Of a DNA stretch of 22,693 nt, positions 1 to 7,637 are shown one piece after another. Below the pieces are notes generated by a model. That model saw only the letters and a list, made by a program, of their open reading frames with translations. It was not told the DNA's origin and searched no databases. The position numbers and the translations under genes are program-made. The stretch is taken from the IMG/VR virus record IMGVR_UViG_3300010158_000344, positions 1 through 22,693 of that record; one strand, 5' to 3'. Position 1 is the first letter of the stretch. Each line of letters starts with the position of its first letter. Origin of the DNA: a virus.

Positions 1-1755
1 CGGGCCGTCGTTGGGCTGATACGCACCGAGGCCGTAGCCGTAGGAGTAGCGGGTGAACCAGAGGACGGACTTGCCGTTCTCAACCGCGTAGGCGCGGAGC
101 TGGTGGCGGTTGAGCAGGCGGACTCGCTTGGACAGCAGGCGGGCGGATTCCATCACCGCGTTGCCGTTGATGGCGGCATCGGACGACACGAGGTCGGGCG
201 TGGCGTGCTGGTTGATGAGCGCGCCCCATCGCCAGTAGTCGGTGCCGATTTCCTTGGCCCGTTCTTCGTCCAGGCCGCTGCCGTCGGTTCCGTTGGTGGG
301 GACGAGGGTTGCGCCGGCGAGGCGGAGGACGAGGCACCAATCGTGGTGCTGCGGGAGATAGCTCAGCAGCTCCGCGGGCTCGATGAGGATGCCGCCGGCC
401 GCATCGGTGAGGGCGGCGCCGCTGGATACCTTGAAGGTTACGCTGCCGACGGCGGGCGCGTCGAGCACCAGCACGTCCTCGGCGTGGCCGGTGGCGTCTG
501 GCGTGAGCGTCACGGTGCCGATGACCACGCCATCGTCGAGCACTTGCACCGTAGCGGAGCCGCTGAGCTTCTCCGCGCCGGCGAGGAGGGAGTGGATGCA
601 GAAGCCTTCGGCGACGCCGTGGGCGGTCGCGCCGGTGCTGCGGTTGGCCAGCAGTGTGCCTACCGGGATGTTGCGCGAGCCGGTGGTCTCGTAGGTCTGG
701 TAGTCGGCGACGACGGTCTCGGCATCGGTCTGGAGGCCGTGCGCGGGCGCGAGCGCGTACTGCCGTGTAAAGAAACGCTGGGTGTCAAAGCCGACCGCTT
801 TCACCGATTGCGCCCGGCGTTGGGCATCGGTGCCGCGGAACTGCGATGCAAAATGGTTGAGCACGCGCGAGGGGAACTCGCCGTCTTGTTTGGTCAGCCG
901 GTTGCCGCCCGAGTACGGCCCCTCGATGTAGTAGCGGGTGTCGAGGTACTCGGTCGCGCCCGAGTTGAGCACGACCACAAAGGCCCACGGGAAGCGGTAG
1001 ATGAAGGACACGCCGCCGGCCACGCCATCGGGTGAGGAGAGCGGGCAGGTGCCGGGGTACGTCTTGGTGGTGAGGCCGAGGGCCGCGCCGGTCTCTGTGA
1101 CGCTGAAGAAGATGACGTAGTTTAGCACCGGCGACGTGGTGGTCGAACCGGTGCCGGCGCACTCGCCGAGGTACTCGGGGGTCGGTGCGTACCCGCCGTA
1201 TGATTTCCCGTGCTCGCTCACGCCGGCCGAGACAATAGCGAAGTGCGACCTGGCCGCTGTGAACGTCGGCGAGAAGATCAGGCCGGTCGTGCGGTCGTAG
1301 GCTCCGCGCTGGTACTTGCCCAGCTCCCAGTTGTACCGCGCGGAGCCCGTCGTGTAGGTGCTGCTGATGGACAACGGCACGCCGCCGGCCAGTGGGTCGG
1401 AGAGTCGGACGGCCTCGTTGTTCAGGTCCAAAGCCTCGGCCCCGAAGACGAAGGCCGGCATGAACGAGGCGATGTTCGCGCCTTCCTCGGTGCCGGGCGG
1501 GCTCAGTGGCCACTCGGCTTCGGTCGGCAGGACGGACTGGTAGAATTCGAGGAACTCCCCACGCGCCGGGAACAGGTAGCCGCTCGGGTTCCGTATCTGG
1601 AGCAGCGCGCTGTAGAAGTAGAAGGCGATGCGCCACGGCTCCGCCAGCCCGGAGACGAGGCGAGCGTTGATTCCGTTGGCGAGGCTCACCAGATTGGAGC
1701 TGGAGAACGGCTGGCCGGGCGCTACCTGATGGACGCGGGGGAAGGAAACAGCCAT
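1..1755 (-). CDS. Large phage structural-like protein, C-terminus beyond the window
   Basis: An ATG at 1755 opens a frame that runs 585 codons to the left edge without a stop, so the gene is partial at its 3' end. Other long frames over this stretch translate to Arg/His-rich or Gly/Val/Glu-rich text, whereas this frame has normal globular composition with many aromatic residues. It begins MAVSFPRVHQVAPGQPFSSS and reaches the edge with a Tyr/Gly-rich segment. I see no signal peptide, membrane segment or catalytic motif. It follows small structural-looking genes at the distal end of the tail module, so a tail-tip, baseplate-associated or appendage role is possible by position only. The start lies directly after repeat A with no Shine-Dalgarno sequence. 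I do not recognise the family. Confidence 0.8.
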   Translation of the reverse strand, partial: MAVSFPRVHQVAPGQPFSSSNLVSLANGINARLVSGLAEPWRIAFYFYSALLQIRNPSGYLFPARGEFLEFYQSVLPTEAEWPLSPPGTEEGANIASFMPAFVFGAEALDLNNEAVRLSDPLAGGVPLSISSTYTTGSARYNWELGKYQRGAYDRTTGLIFSPTFTAARSHFAIVSAGVSEHGKSYGGYAPTPEYLGECAGTGSTTTSPVLNYVIFFSVTETGAALGLTTKTYPGTCPLSSPDGVAGGVSFIYRFPWAFVVVLNSGATEYLDTRYYIEGPYSGGNRLTKQDGEFPSRVLNHFASQFRGTDAQRRAQSVKAVGFDTQRFFTRQYALAPAHGLQTDAETVVADYQTYETTGSRNIPVGTLLANRSTGATAHGVAEGFCIHSLLAGAEKLSGSATVQVLDDGVVIGTVTLTPDATGHAEDVLVLDAPAVGSVTFKVSSGAALTDAAGGILIEPAELLSYLPQHHDWCLVLRLAGATLVPTNGTDGSGLDEERAKEIGTDYWRWGALINQHATPDLVSSDAAINGNAVMESARLLSKRVRLLNRHQLRAYAVENGKSVLWFTRYSYGYGLGAYQPNDGP

Positions 1756-1877
1756 TGGGCGAGTGAGCGAGTCGGTGAGTGAGCCAGTGCGCCAGTGCGC
1801 CAGTGAGCCAGTGAGCCAGTGAGCCAGTGAGTGAGGCTGCCGATGGCTCTCTGACCTATTGGCTCACTGGCTCACTT
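1756..1877. repeat. GTGAGCCA inverted repeat, copy A
   Basis: This is the longest copy of the octamer element. The left arm has many tandem GTGAGCCA or GTGCGCCA units (about 1771-1835). A short centre follows, then a right arm CTGACCTATTGGCTCACTGG and onward to about 1877. The arms are complementary and would form a hairpin in the minus-strand transcript. It fills the spacer between the structural gene ending at 1888 and the gene starting at 1755. Confidence 0.9.
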
Positions 1878-1887
1878 TGGCGCCGCG

Positions 1888-2268
1888 TCAGAACGCTTCG
1901 GCGACGATGACGTTCACATCGGCTGCGGTCGTGTTGGCGCGCACCTTGATGATGATGTTTGCCGCCACTCGCACCGGGCCGAAGAACTCGCCGGGGTAGA
2001 TGCGATACGGATATGTCACGCCGTCATCGGATGTGACCTCCACGTAGTCGGTGGTGTTCTGGTTCCGCATCAGGACCACGAACTGGTTGGCGGGGTCCAC
2101 GGACCCGACCGGGATGGCGGTTTTGGTGCCGGCGGCAAACGTGGTCACGTCGCCGATCATGTTGGTCCCGGTCGTCATGTCAGACGACTTCGTGCTGGTG
2201 GCGTTGGTGACGGTCGAGCCGCCCTTCGACACGCTGAGTTTTGCAGTCCAAGCGATTTCTGAGGCCAT
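1888..2268 (-). CDS. Small beta-rich phage structural-like protein
   Basis: A 126-aa protein starting at ATG 2268 and ending in TGA. It is rich in Thr, Val and Ala, with alternating hydrophobic residues and the segment YPYRIYPGEFFGPVRV at about residues 85-100, which suggests a beta-sandwich. There is no signal peptide or membrane segment. Such small beta proteins in phage late regions are often decoration, tail-tip or fibre-associated proteins, but I cannot assign a family. It lies upstream of the large gene at 1-1755 and downstream of an A-rich intergenic repeat. A structural role is inferred from composition and position. Confidence 0.75.
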   Translation of the reverse strand: MASEIAWTAKLSVSKGGSTVTNATSTKSSDMTTGTNMIGDVTTFAAGTKTAIPVGSVDPANQFVVLMRNQNTTDYVEVTSDDGVTYPYRIYPGEFFGPVRVAANIIIKVRANTTAADVNVIVAEAF

Positions 2269-2290
2269 GGTTTAGGTGGGTTGTGGTGAG

Positions 2291-2326
2291 AAAAATGAGA
2301 AATACTGAATGAAAAATGAGAAATGG
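2291..2326. repeat. A-rich intergenic repeat, copy 1
   Basis: An AT-rich island in GC-rich DNA. The 26 bases 2291-2316 match 5881-5906 at all but one position, including the 16-mer AATACTGAATGAAAAA. It lies just upstream, in the direction of transcription, of the gene starting at 2268. No function is evident. Confidence 0.8.
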
Positions 2327-2333
2327 CCGAGGG

Positions 2334-2531
2334 TCAGCTCCACACGGCGTCTTGGCTGCCGCCGCTGCGGCCGCCGCCGCCGCCGGTGTTGCGCCGGGTC
2401 AGCGGGAGGAAAGTCCCGCGCGGGGTGCGCAGGTAGCTCGAGGTCCGGTCGAATGCCGGGCGGGCCGCGCGCGTGGTGGCGCGAAGGCGGGCGAGCGGGT
2501 TGGCAGCGAGGGGGATGGGGTCGATGTTCAT
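2334..2531 (-). CDS. Small basic hypothetical protein
   Basis: A 65-aa ORF beginning MNIDPIPLAANPLARLRA. Its ATG lies 3 bases after the SSB stop codon, as expected for a translationally coupled gene. It is rich in Arg and Thr and has a Gly-rich tail (GGGGG near residue 52). I recognise no domain. The tight coupling and otherwise unexplained 200-base stretch favour a real gene, but low-complexity GC-rich DNA of this length could stay open by chance. Confidence 0.5.
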   Translation of the reverse strand: MNIDPIPLAANPLARLRATTRAARPAFDRTSSYLRTPRGTFLPLTRRNTGGGGGRSGGSQDAVWS

Positions 2532-2534
2532 GGT

Positions 2535-2960
2535 TCAGAAGGGGACGTCGTCGTCATCGATGGGCGTGCCTAGGACGGGGGCGGCGGGAGCGGAGGCCGA
2601 GGCCGCGGGCGCGGCGGCGGTGCGCTCGGCGGCGTCGATGAAGGAGAAGGACTCCATGACCACGACGGTGCGCGAACGCTTGGCGCCGGTGGTCTTGTCG
2701 TCCCAAGTCTCGAGGTGGAGCCGGCCCTCGACCAACAGCGGGCGACCTTTGCGCAGGAACTTGGCCACGGTCTCGGCTTGGCGGCCGAAGGCTTTCACAT
2801 CCACGAAGGTGACCTCTTCGCGCTTTTCGCCGGTCTCGGTGGTCCAGTTGCGATTGATGGCGAGGCTGAATTTGCCGACGGCGGTGCCCTTGGGCGTGTG
2901 CGTCAGGGCGGGGTCGCAAGTCAGGTTGCCGGCGAGGATTACTTTGTTGAAGGAGGCCAC
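2535..2960 (-). CDS. ssb: Single-stranded DNA-binding protein
   Basis: A 141-aa OB-fold protein of bacterial/phage SSB type. It binds ssDNA during replication and recombination and recruits partners through its acidic tail. The N-terminus reads ASFNKVILAGNLTCDPAL, the typical opening strands. The middle includes KGTAVGKFSLAINR and VTFVDVKAFGRQAE. An Ala/Pro-rich linker leads to the tail DDDDVPF, the canonical SSB C-terminus. The start is taken as GTG at 2960. The open frame runs further upstream, but that extension is repeat B and antisense of the neighbouring gene. Its place between tail genes is odd, since ssb is normally an early replication gene. Confidence 0.93.
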   Translation of the reverse strand: MASFNKVILAGNLTCDPALTHTPKGTAVGKFSLAINRNWTTETGEKREEVTFVDVKAFGRQAETVAKFLRKGRPLLVEGRLHLETWDDKTTGAKRSRTVVVMESFSFIDAAERTAAAPAASASAPAAPVLGTPIDDDDVPF

Positions 2961-3005
2961 GGTGGGGAGAGTGGGCGAGTAAGCCGGTGAGTGAATGAGC
3001 CAGTG
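2961..3005. repeat. GTGAGCCA repeat, half element B
   Basis: Contains GTGGGCGAGTAAGCCGGTGA followed by GTGAATGAGCCAGTGG, i.e. only the left arm seen in the full elements. No inverted right arm precedes the stop codon of the neighbouring gene at 3010. It occupies the whole spacer upstream of ssb. Confidence 0.8.
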
Positions 3006-3009
3006 GGGA

Positions 3010-3927
3010 CTACGCGACGATCTTGCGTTGGGCGAAGAGGCCGAGACGCTCGGCGAACCAGTACTCGAGGCGGTAGTGCCAGCGGCCGTCGGCCAGCTGG
3101 TCGCCCTCGGGGGCTTTCTTGAGCCAGTAGCCGGCGGCGGTGGCACCGGCGCGGAGCTGAGCATCAATGGTGAGCGCGGCCATCTCGACTTGCAGCTCGG
3201 CGGGGATGGTGGGCTCTTCGGTGATGAGCTTCACCGTGGAATAGATGTTGTCCACGTTGGTGAAGAGCGGCGCCAGCGGCCTCGTGGTCGGGGGCGGCAC
3301 GACCGTGGTCGGACCGTAGAGGATGGCGGAGGTCAGCAGCGGTTGGTTGGGCACGATGCCCCGGGCAAAGGCGGGGAAGATGCGCGACAGCTGCAGCACG
3401 GGCACGCTGATGAGCTCGGCCTCGACGCCGGCGGCCAGGTCTTTGACCAGGTCCTCGAAGATGGCGGTCTCGATGCCGTAGGCCGAGACGGTGGCGAAGA
3501 TGGTGGCGAGGTCGAGCGGGTGGATGGTGCCGGCGTCGTCGGTCCAGGTGCGCTCGCCGCGGAGGATGGCTTCGATGTCGGCCTTGAAGTTGGCCTTGCC
3601 CGCGGGGTCGGTGAGCTTGGCCATCTCGACCGCGACCTCGTCGTTGAGCCAGAGGCTCTGCTGGATCTCGTTGAACCTCACGGACCAGTTGTCCACCACG
3701 CTGACGACGGGGGCGGCCCAATGCAGCAGGGCATCGGGGCTGGTGCCCTCGGGGTCGACGGAGTAGGCGAGGCCGGAGGCTTGCAGGGCGTTTTCCCACG
3801 AGGACAGGTCCGACTTGGGCACCCGCTTGGAGTGCGCCACTTGGCGGCCTTCGCGCGGGTCCCAGTGGATGGTGGGGAACAGGTCGAAGCTGGTGGCGGT
3901 GCCGCGGCGTTGGGGGGAAGTGGGCAT
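3010..3927 (-). CDS. Phage protein of unknown function, tail region
   Basis: A 305-aa protein from ATG 3927 to TAG at 3010-3012, with balanced globular composition. It contains a Pro/Thr-rich segment VVPPPTTRPLAPLF near residue 220 and a basic-aromatic C-terminus (GRWHYRLEYWFAERLG). There is no signal peptide, membrane helix or recognised motif. It follows the tape-measure-like gene, where distal-tail or baseplate genes usually lie, so a tail-tip role is possible by position. Repeats B and C flank it on both sides. Confidence 0.8.
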   Translation of the reverse strand: MPTSPQRRGTATSFDLFPTIHWDPREGRQVAHSKRVPKSDLSSWENALQASGLAYSVDPEGTSPDALLHWAAPVVSVVDNWSVRFNEIQQSLWLNDEVAVEMAKLTDPAGKANFKADIEAILRGERTWTDDAGTIHPLDLATIFATVSAYGIETAIFEDLVKDLAAGVEAELISVPVLQLSRIFPAFARGIVPNQPLLTSAILYGPTTVVPPPTTRPLAPLFTNVDNIYSTVKLITEEPTIPAELQVEMAALTIDAQLRAGATAAGYWLKKAPEGDQLADGRWHYRLEYWFAERLGLFAQRKIVA

Positions 3928-4027
3928 GGGGAGTGGGCGAGTAGGTCAGTGAGCCAGTAAGCCAGTGGGTGAGGGGGCGCTGGCGCCAGCCCTCTGACCT
4001 ACTGGCTCACTCGCATACTGGCTTTCT
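3928..4027. repeat. GTGAGCCA inverted repeat, copy C
   Basis: The left arm GTAGGTCAGTGAGCCAGTAA pairs with the right arm CTGACCTACTGGCTCACT. The centre GGCGCTGGCGCCAGCC is itself nearly palindromic. It fills the spacer between the tape-measure-like gene and the next gene. Confidence 0.9.
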
Positions 4028-4031
4028 TGCT

Positions 4032-5096
4032 TCATGGCCGGACGCGGTTGTGGGCGGCGCGGAGGAGGCGGATCTCAGCGAGGGTGTGCTCGGCCACGCT
4101 CAGGTGGCGGCGCGAGATGTCCACCATCGGGTTGCCGGCGCCGCCTACGAAGAGCCCGATTTTCGAGTAGCTGTCGCCGGTGTCGATCTGGTTGCCGCCG
4201 TTGGCGAGCTTGCCGGAATTGGCAGGGAGCACCGTGCCTTTGAGCTTCTTCTTTGCGGTGGCGATCTCCTCGGGGGTGAGGGCGGCGCTGGGGGTGTTGC
4301 TGCCGTCATCGGCCATCTCGCCGTAGACGGAGCGGGCTCCGCTGAAGATGCCGCCGAGGATGGGGACCTTCTCCAGGCCGATGTCTTGCTGGCCGGCAGT
4401 GCGGCCAATCACCCGGGACCAGAAGCCGGCTGCGGGCGCGGCGGCCACCAGCAGGCGCCGGCCGAGTTCATCGATGGCATCCTGCGCGGCCGACAGGTCC
4501 TTGATGTTCTGGTCGTCGAGCAGCTTGACGGGGCCGAGGTTTTTGAGCGTGGCGAAGGTGGCGGCCAGGCGGTCGCCTTTTTTTCCGGCGAGGTCGAAAA
4601 GATCGGCCTGCTCCTGCACGCCGATGCCAGCGGCGCTGGCGGTGTCGTAGAGCTGCTTGAGCAGGTCGAGGTTGCTCATCTGGCCGTCGGCCAGCTTGGC
4701 GAGGCCCACGCCGTAGCGGGCGAAGAGCTGCTGCTCCTTGCCATCGCCGCTGAGAGCTTTCTGCCGCGCTTGGCCGATGTGAGCCAGCGCCTTGGCGATG
4801 GTCTCGAACTCGAGGCCATTGCGACCGCCGGCGATGGTGAGGCGCTGCACGTCTTCGGTGGCGATGCCCAACTGGTCGGAGAGGTCGCCCACGTTGTCGC
4901 CGTAGGCGATGGTTCGGCGGCCCAGCTCACCGATGGTGCCGACCACGGCGGCGAACCCAAACGAACTCTTGAGCTTGGACCCGATGTCTTTGCTCCACGA
5001 CCCGACGAGGTCGCCGGAGAATTTGCCGGCAGCGCTCTTGGCGGAGGCAAGTCCGCGGACGAAGCCGGAGCCATCCAGGCCGAGGCGGGCGAACAT
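4032..5096 (-). CDS. Short tail tape-measure-like protein
   Basis: A 354-aa protein starting MFARLGLDGSGFVRGLASAK. Ala/Gly/Leu-rich helical text with segments such as LSDQLGIATEDVQRLTIAGG follows. This pattern is typical of the N-terminal part of tail tape-measure proteins, which set siphovirus tail length and leave the virion with the DNA. A hydrophobic patch (GFAAVVGTIGELG) lies near residue 47. The open frame extends to 5618, but that part is an Arg-rich shadow of the upstream gene. GTG at 5102, overlapping the upstream stop, is an alternative start. The protein is short for a tape measure. Position directly after an assembly-chaperone-like gene supports the call. Confidence 0.65.
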   Translation of the reverse strand: MFARLGLDGSGFVRGLASAKSAAGKFSGDLVGSWSKDIGSKLKSSFGFAAVVGTIGELGRRTIAYGDNVGDLSDQLGIATEDVQRLTIAGGRNGLEFETIAKALAHIGQARQKALSGDGKEQQLFARYGVGLAKLADGQMSNLDLLKQLYDTASAAGIGVQEQADLFDLAGKKGDRLAATFATLKNLGPVKLLDDQNIKDLSAAQDAIDELGRRLLVAAAPAAGFWSRVIGRTAGQQDIGLEKVPILGGIFSGARSVYGEMADDGSNTPSAALTPEEIATAKKKLKGTVLPANSGKLANGGNQIDTGDSYSKIGLFVGGAGNPMVDISRRHLSVAEHTLAEIRLLRAAHNRVRP

Positions 5097-5098
5097 GT

Positions 5099-5875
5099 TC
5101 ACGCGGCGGCCTCCTGCGGTGCCGCGGCCGCGGCGCGGCGGAACGATAGCAGCTCTTCGTAGGCCTCGCGGGCATCCTGCAAGTTGGCGGCCTCCTCCGC
5201 GCCCCCGCTCGATTTCCACCGGGACTCGGCGTCGATGATATGGGCCTTGGCGATGACCAGCTCGTGGTCGAGGCAGGCAGCCTGGGCGCTGAGGGCGTTG
5301 ACCTCCTGCTCGGCGGCGTCGTCGAGCAGTTCGATGCGGCCTTCGACTTCCCAGAAGGTAAAGTAGTCGAAGAGCGCGCGACCCAGGGGCAGGGCGATGG
5401 CCTCGGAGGGCGAGTAGCCGAGCTTGGCCTGGAGCACCACCCGGACGTGCTCGAGGAACGGTGCGCCCCGCGGCGCGGAACGCTCGCCCCGCCCTTCGTC
5501 GGCCAGTTGGCGGAACTCGGGGCAGGCGGAGTGGTGCTCGCAATACTCGCGGAAGAGCGCCAACGCGCGGACCACGATGGCGAAGGCGGCGGGCGCGCCC
5601 TGGGTGATGCGGGTCCACGCCAGTTGCCCGCGGATGGAGCTGGTCCAGAGCCAGACGCGCAGCGCGAGCCGTCGCGAACCCATCAAGCGCTGGAAATCAC
5701 CGGGCGGGAGCGTGCAGACGAGCACGGCCACAAAGAGCGCCCCGGCATCGTCCACGGTGCGCAGGCCGAGGCTCTCGAGCGTGCAGGCGTGGCCGAGGGT
5801 GAAGGGGCGAAGCTCCTGTCCCAGGACCCGGAACGGGCGGGGGATGTGGCAACGCGTTTGGAAGTCGGAAAGCAC
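5099..5875 (-). CDS. Possible tail assembly chaperone
   Basis: A 258-aa helical protein starting at GTG 5875, with no signal peptide. Its early part contains RPFTLGHACTLESLGL. The middle holds LGYSPSEAIALPLGRALFDY, and the C-terminus is an Ala/Glu-rich helix. It lies between a tube-like gene and the tape-measure-like gene and overlaps or abuts the latter's start. That is the position of lambda G/GT-type tail assembly chaperones, which coat the tape measure before tube assembly. I did not find a convincing slippery heptamer for a frameshifted product. The call rests on position and general character, not on a diagnostic motif. Confidence 0.5.
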   Translation of the reverse strand: MLSDFQTRCHIPRPFRVLGQELRPFTLGHACTLESLGLRTVDDAGALFVAVLVCTLPPGDFQRLMGSRRLALRVWLWTSSIRGQLAWTRITQGAPAAFAIVVRALALFREYCEHHSACPEFRQLADEGRGERSAPRGAPFLEHVRVVLQAKLGYSPSEAIALPLGRALFDYFTFWEVEGRIELLDDAAEQEVNALSAQAACLDHELVIAKAHIIDAESRWKSSGGAEEAANLQDAREAYEELLSFRRAAAAAPQEAAA

Positions 5876-5877
5876 TT

Positions 5878-5914
5878 TGAAAAAATGAAAAATACTGAAT
5901 GAAAAAGGAAAAAG
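5878..5914. repeat. A-rich intergenic repeat, copy 2
   Basis: The second copy of the A-rich family. Bases 5881-5906 match 2291-2316 at 25 of 26 positions. As at copy 1, it sits immediately before the start of the next gene (GTG at 5875). Confidence 0.8.
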
Positions 5915-5941
5915 GTTTGTTCCTTTTGCCTTCGGTCCGCT

Positions 5942-6376
5942 TTAGGTCGCGGTCGTGGAGAGGTCGGTCTCCCAAGCTTTGAGGGTGATGTCGAACTCGG
6001 TCTTGTCGCTGACCTTTCGGGTGCGACCCACCTTCATCACGATGAAGGTGGCGGCGGCCACGGCGTCATCGGCATCGGTGATGATGAACTTGTCGCCGAT
6101 GGCCGGCAACGTGGCGGCCGCGGTCTTGGCACCCGCCAGCCCCGTGCTCTTGGGGTAGACGCGGAGCTGGAGTTCGGTGGTGAAATCGTAGAAGACGATG
6201 CCGAGGGTCGCGCCGGTCACCGGGTCGGCGGACTCGCCCATCTTGGCATCCTTGGTCACGCTCTGCTCGGTCGCGTGGACGCTGAGCGCCACGGCAGACC
6301 CGGTGGACCAGTTGGCGTATGCGGTGCTGGTGATGCCCCACGCGACAGCGAGGCCTTTTTGTGTGACGGTGGGCAT
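5942..6376 (-). CDS. Putative major tail (tube) protein
   Basis: A 144-aa protein from ATG 6376 to TAG at 5942, beginning MPTVTQKGLAVAWGITSTAY. It is Thr/Ala/Val-rich with alternating beta-strand patterns, and it ends with TEFDITLKAWETDLSTTAT. There is no signal peptide or membrane segment. Size, composition and order (terminator-like gene, this gene, chaperone-like gene, tape measure) match a siphovirus tail tube protein. I recognise no family motif, so the assignment is by synteny. Confidence 0.5.
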   Translation of the reverse strand: MPTVTQKGLAVAWGITSTAYANWSTGSAVALSVHATEQSVTKDAKMGESADPVTGATLGIVFYDFTTELQLRVYPKSTGLAGAKTAAATLPAIGDKFIITDADDAVAAATFIVMKVGRTRKVSDKTEFDITLKAWETDLSTTAT

Positions 6377-6401
6377 AAGGTTTTATCGGGTTGGGGAACG
6401 G

Positions 6402-7172
6402 TCAGGAAACGTCGAGGCCCGCACAATACAGGCCGATGGTGATGGTGTGGACGCGGGCGCGGCCCTCGGCGGAATGGTCGCTGGACCGGTCGGTCACGCC
6501 GATGACGGTCAGTCGGGTGGCATCGAACCGCACGGCGTTGAGCTGGGCGGCAAGGTCATCGGCTTGCAGCGCATCGATGAGGGTGGCGCTGGCGCTGCGC
6601 AGGGCCGCTGGGATGTCCACGATGGCAGCGGTGCCGGCGGCCGGCGGGAGGTCGCCCGCGGCCAGGGCGGTGTCGATGCTGCTGCCGGCCGCGGAAAGCA
6701 ACGCGGCAAAGTTGGTGCCGCTGGCGGGAATATCCTGCGCGTCTTCGGCGGCGATGATGGCGGCGCGGCAAGTGGCGAGCAACGCGGCCAGCCCCGCGAT
6801 GGTGCCGGCATCGGCCGGGCTAGCGGGCAGGAGGATGTCCACCTGGAGCTTTACGGCCTCGTTGCCGGAAAGGTCGCCATTATCGCCGCCTCCCTGGGCG
6901 GAGACGATGGCGCAAGGGAGCAGTCGCTCCTCGGTGCCGTGGCCGCGGTAGAAGCGAAAGACGTTGCCGCCGGCAAGGGGGATGCCGTTCTCGTCGCTCA
7001 ACTCGCCAAAGCCGCCATCGAGCATGGGGCTGGGGAGCGCGACGGTGACGGTATCGACCGAAGTCAGCCCGCCATCGGGCAGCGCGCCGCCGGCCGCCGC
7101 GCCGGCCGTGGACGCGACGAGCCGCGCGACCAGGTAGGCCGTCGCAGCGCGTTCGAGTTCATCGGCAATCAC
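6402..7172 (-). CDS. Putative tail terminator or tail completion protein
   Basis: A 256-aa protein starting at GTG 7172 (MIADELERAATAYLVARLVA) with an N-terminal helix. The centre is Ala/Gly-rich, and the C-terminal strand ARVHTITIGLYCAGLDVS resembles the last strand of tail-terminator and minor tail proteins, which handle variable-length ends of the tail tube. It is longer than a typical terminator. It directly precedes the tube-like gene with only 25 bases between them. The role is inferred from order. Confidence 0.45.
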   Translation of the reverse strand: MIADELERAATAYLVARLVASTAGAAAGGALPDGGLTSVDTVTVALPSPMLDGGFGELSDENGIPLAGGNVFRFYRGHGTEERLLPCAIVSAQGGGDNGDLSGNEAVKLQVDILLPASPADAGTIAGLAALLATCRAAIIAAEDAQDIPASGTNFAALLSAAGSSIDTALAAGDLPPAAGTAAIVDIPAALRSASATLIDALQADDLAAQLNAVRFDATRLTVIGVTDRSSDHSAEGRARVHTITIGLYCAGLDVS

Positions 7173-7175
7173 TTC

Positions 7176-7210
7176 GGGTTGCAGGGTTCAGGTTGAAGGT
7201 TGCAAGTTGG
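7176..7210. repeat. Short GGTTGCA/GGTTGAA intergenic repeat
   Basis: GGTTGCAGGGTTCAGGTTGA followed by AGGTTGCAAGTTGG: degenerate tandem units of about 7 bases. It occupies the spacer between the genes ending at 7216 and starting at 7172. Only one copy is in the window, so the family status is inferred from its low-complexity form. Confidence 0.6.
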
Positions 7211-7215
7211 AGAGC

Positions 7216-7434
7216 TCAGGCGGTGAGCACGAACTTGGAGCGGAAGGGCTCGGGAATCGGGCGGCCGGTGTCGAGCAAGGCGCGGAGGTGGACCTTGGCG
7301 GCCTGCTGGAATCGGACGAGCACACCCCACTTGTCGCGCGCGGCGACGTGGACACCGGGCAACAGGTCGGACTGGGCAATCCAGTAGCCGTCATCCTGTT
7401 GCTCGAGGCGGATTTTCTTTTGCGGGACGATCAT
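7216..7434 (-). CDS. Orphan HicB-like protein
   Basis: A 72-aa protein from ATG 7434 (MIVPQKKIRLEQQDDGYWIA). It contains SDLLPGVHVAARDKWGVLVR and later DTGRPIPEP. The order of a YW-(I/V)A strand, an LPGV turn, a helix and an IPxP end matches the HicB/UPF0150 fold found in antitoxins and stand-alone proteins. No HicA-like partner is adjacent and no C-terminal DNA-binding domain is present. An in-frame ATG at 7533 within repeat D (MDAARTSQRPG) would add 33 residues of low-complexity text and is less likely. Its role between the lysis and tail genes is unknown. Confidence 0.6.
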   Translation of the reverse strand: MIVPQKKIRLEQQDDGYWIAQSDLLPGVHVAARDKWGVLVRFQQAAKVHLRALLDTGRPIPEPFRSKFVLTA

Positions 7435-7524
7435 GCGTGCGAATGCGGTAACGGCCGGGAGTGCCACGGCGGGCGCGGCGTAGAGCGCTGGCGACTCCGC
7501 TCCCGGTCGTTGACTGGTGCGGGC

Positions 7525-7637
7525 GGCGTCCATGGTGGCGGCGCGCGGCCGGTGGCCTCGGGGAAGTGGGCAAGTGAGCCAGTGAGCCAGTGAGTGAGGC
7601 TGGCGCTGGCTCACTGGCCTACTGGCTCACTGGCTTT
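7525..7637. repeat. GTGAGCCA inverted repeat, copy D (long form)
   Basis: Begins with GCGTCCATGGTGGCGGCGCG, the extension shared with copies E, H and J. It continues with GTGAGCCAGTGAGCCAGTGA on the left arm and ACTGGCTCACTGGCT on the right arm. The stop codon and last six or so codons of the lipoprotein gene ending at 7611 lie inside the right arm. Confidence 0.9.

Noticed and set aside
103-1035. Long plus-strand frames (also 1210-1782, 2995-3960, 3969-5162, 6198-7196, 12454-13140, 14523-15500, 19252-20664)
   Set aside because: They translate to Gly/Val/Glu/Asp-rich text with no motifs and lie antisense to well-supported minus-strand genes. They are shadows caused by high GC and codon bias.
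785-1636. A 283-codon minus-strand frame
   Set aside because: Arg/His/Pro-rich shadow. The frame opened by ATG 1755 covers the same DNA with normal composition and runs unbroken to the window edge.
1771-1876. CRISPR array
   Set aside because: The units are contiguous 8-base tandem repeats without unique spacers, and no cas genes are present.
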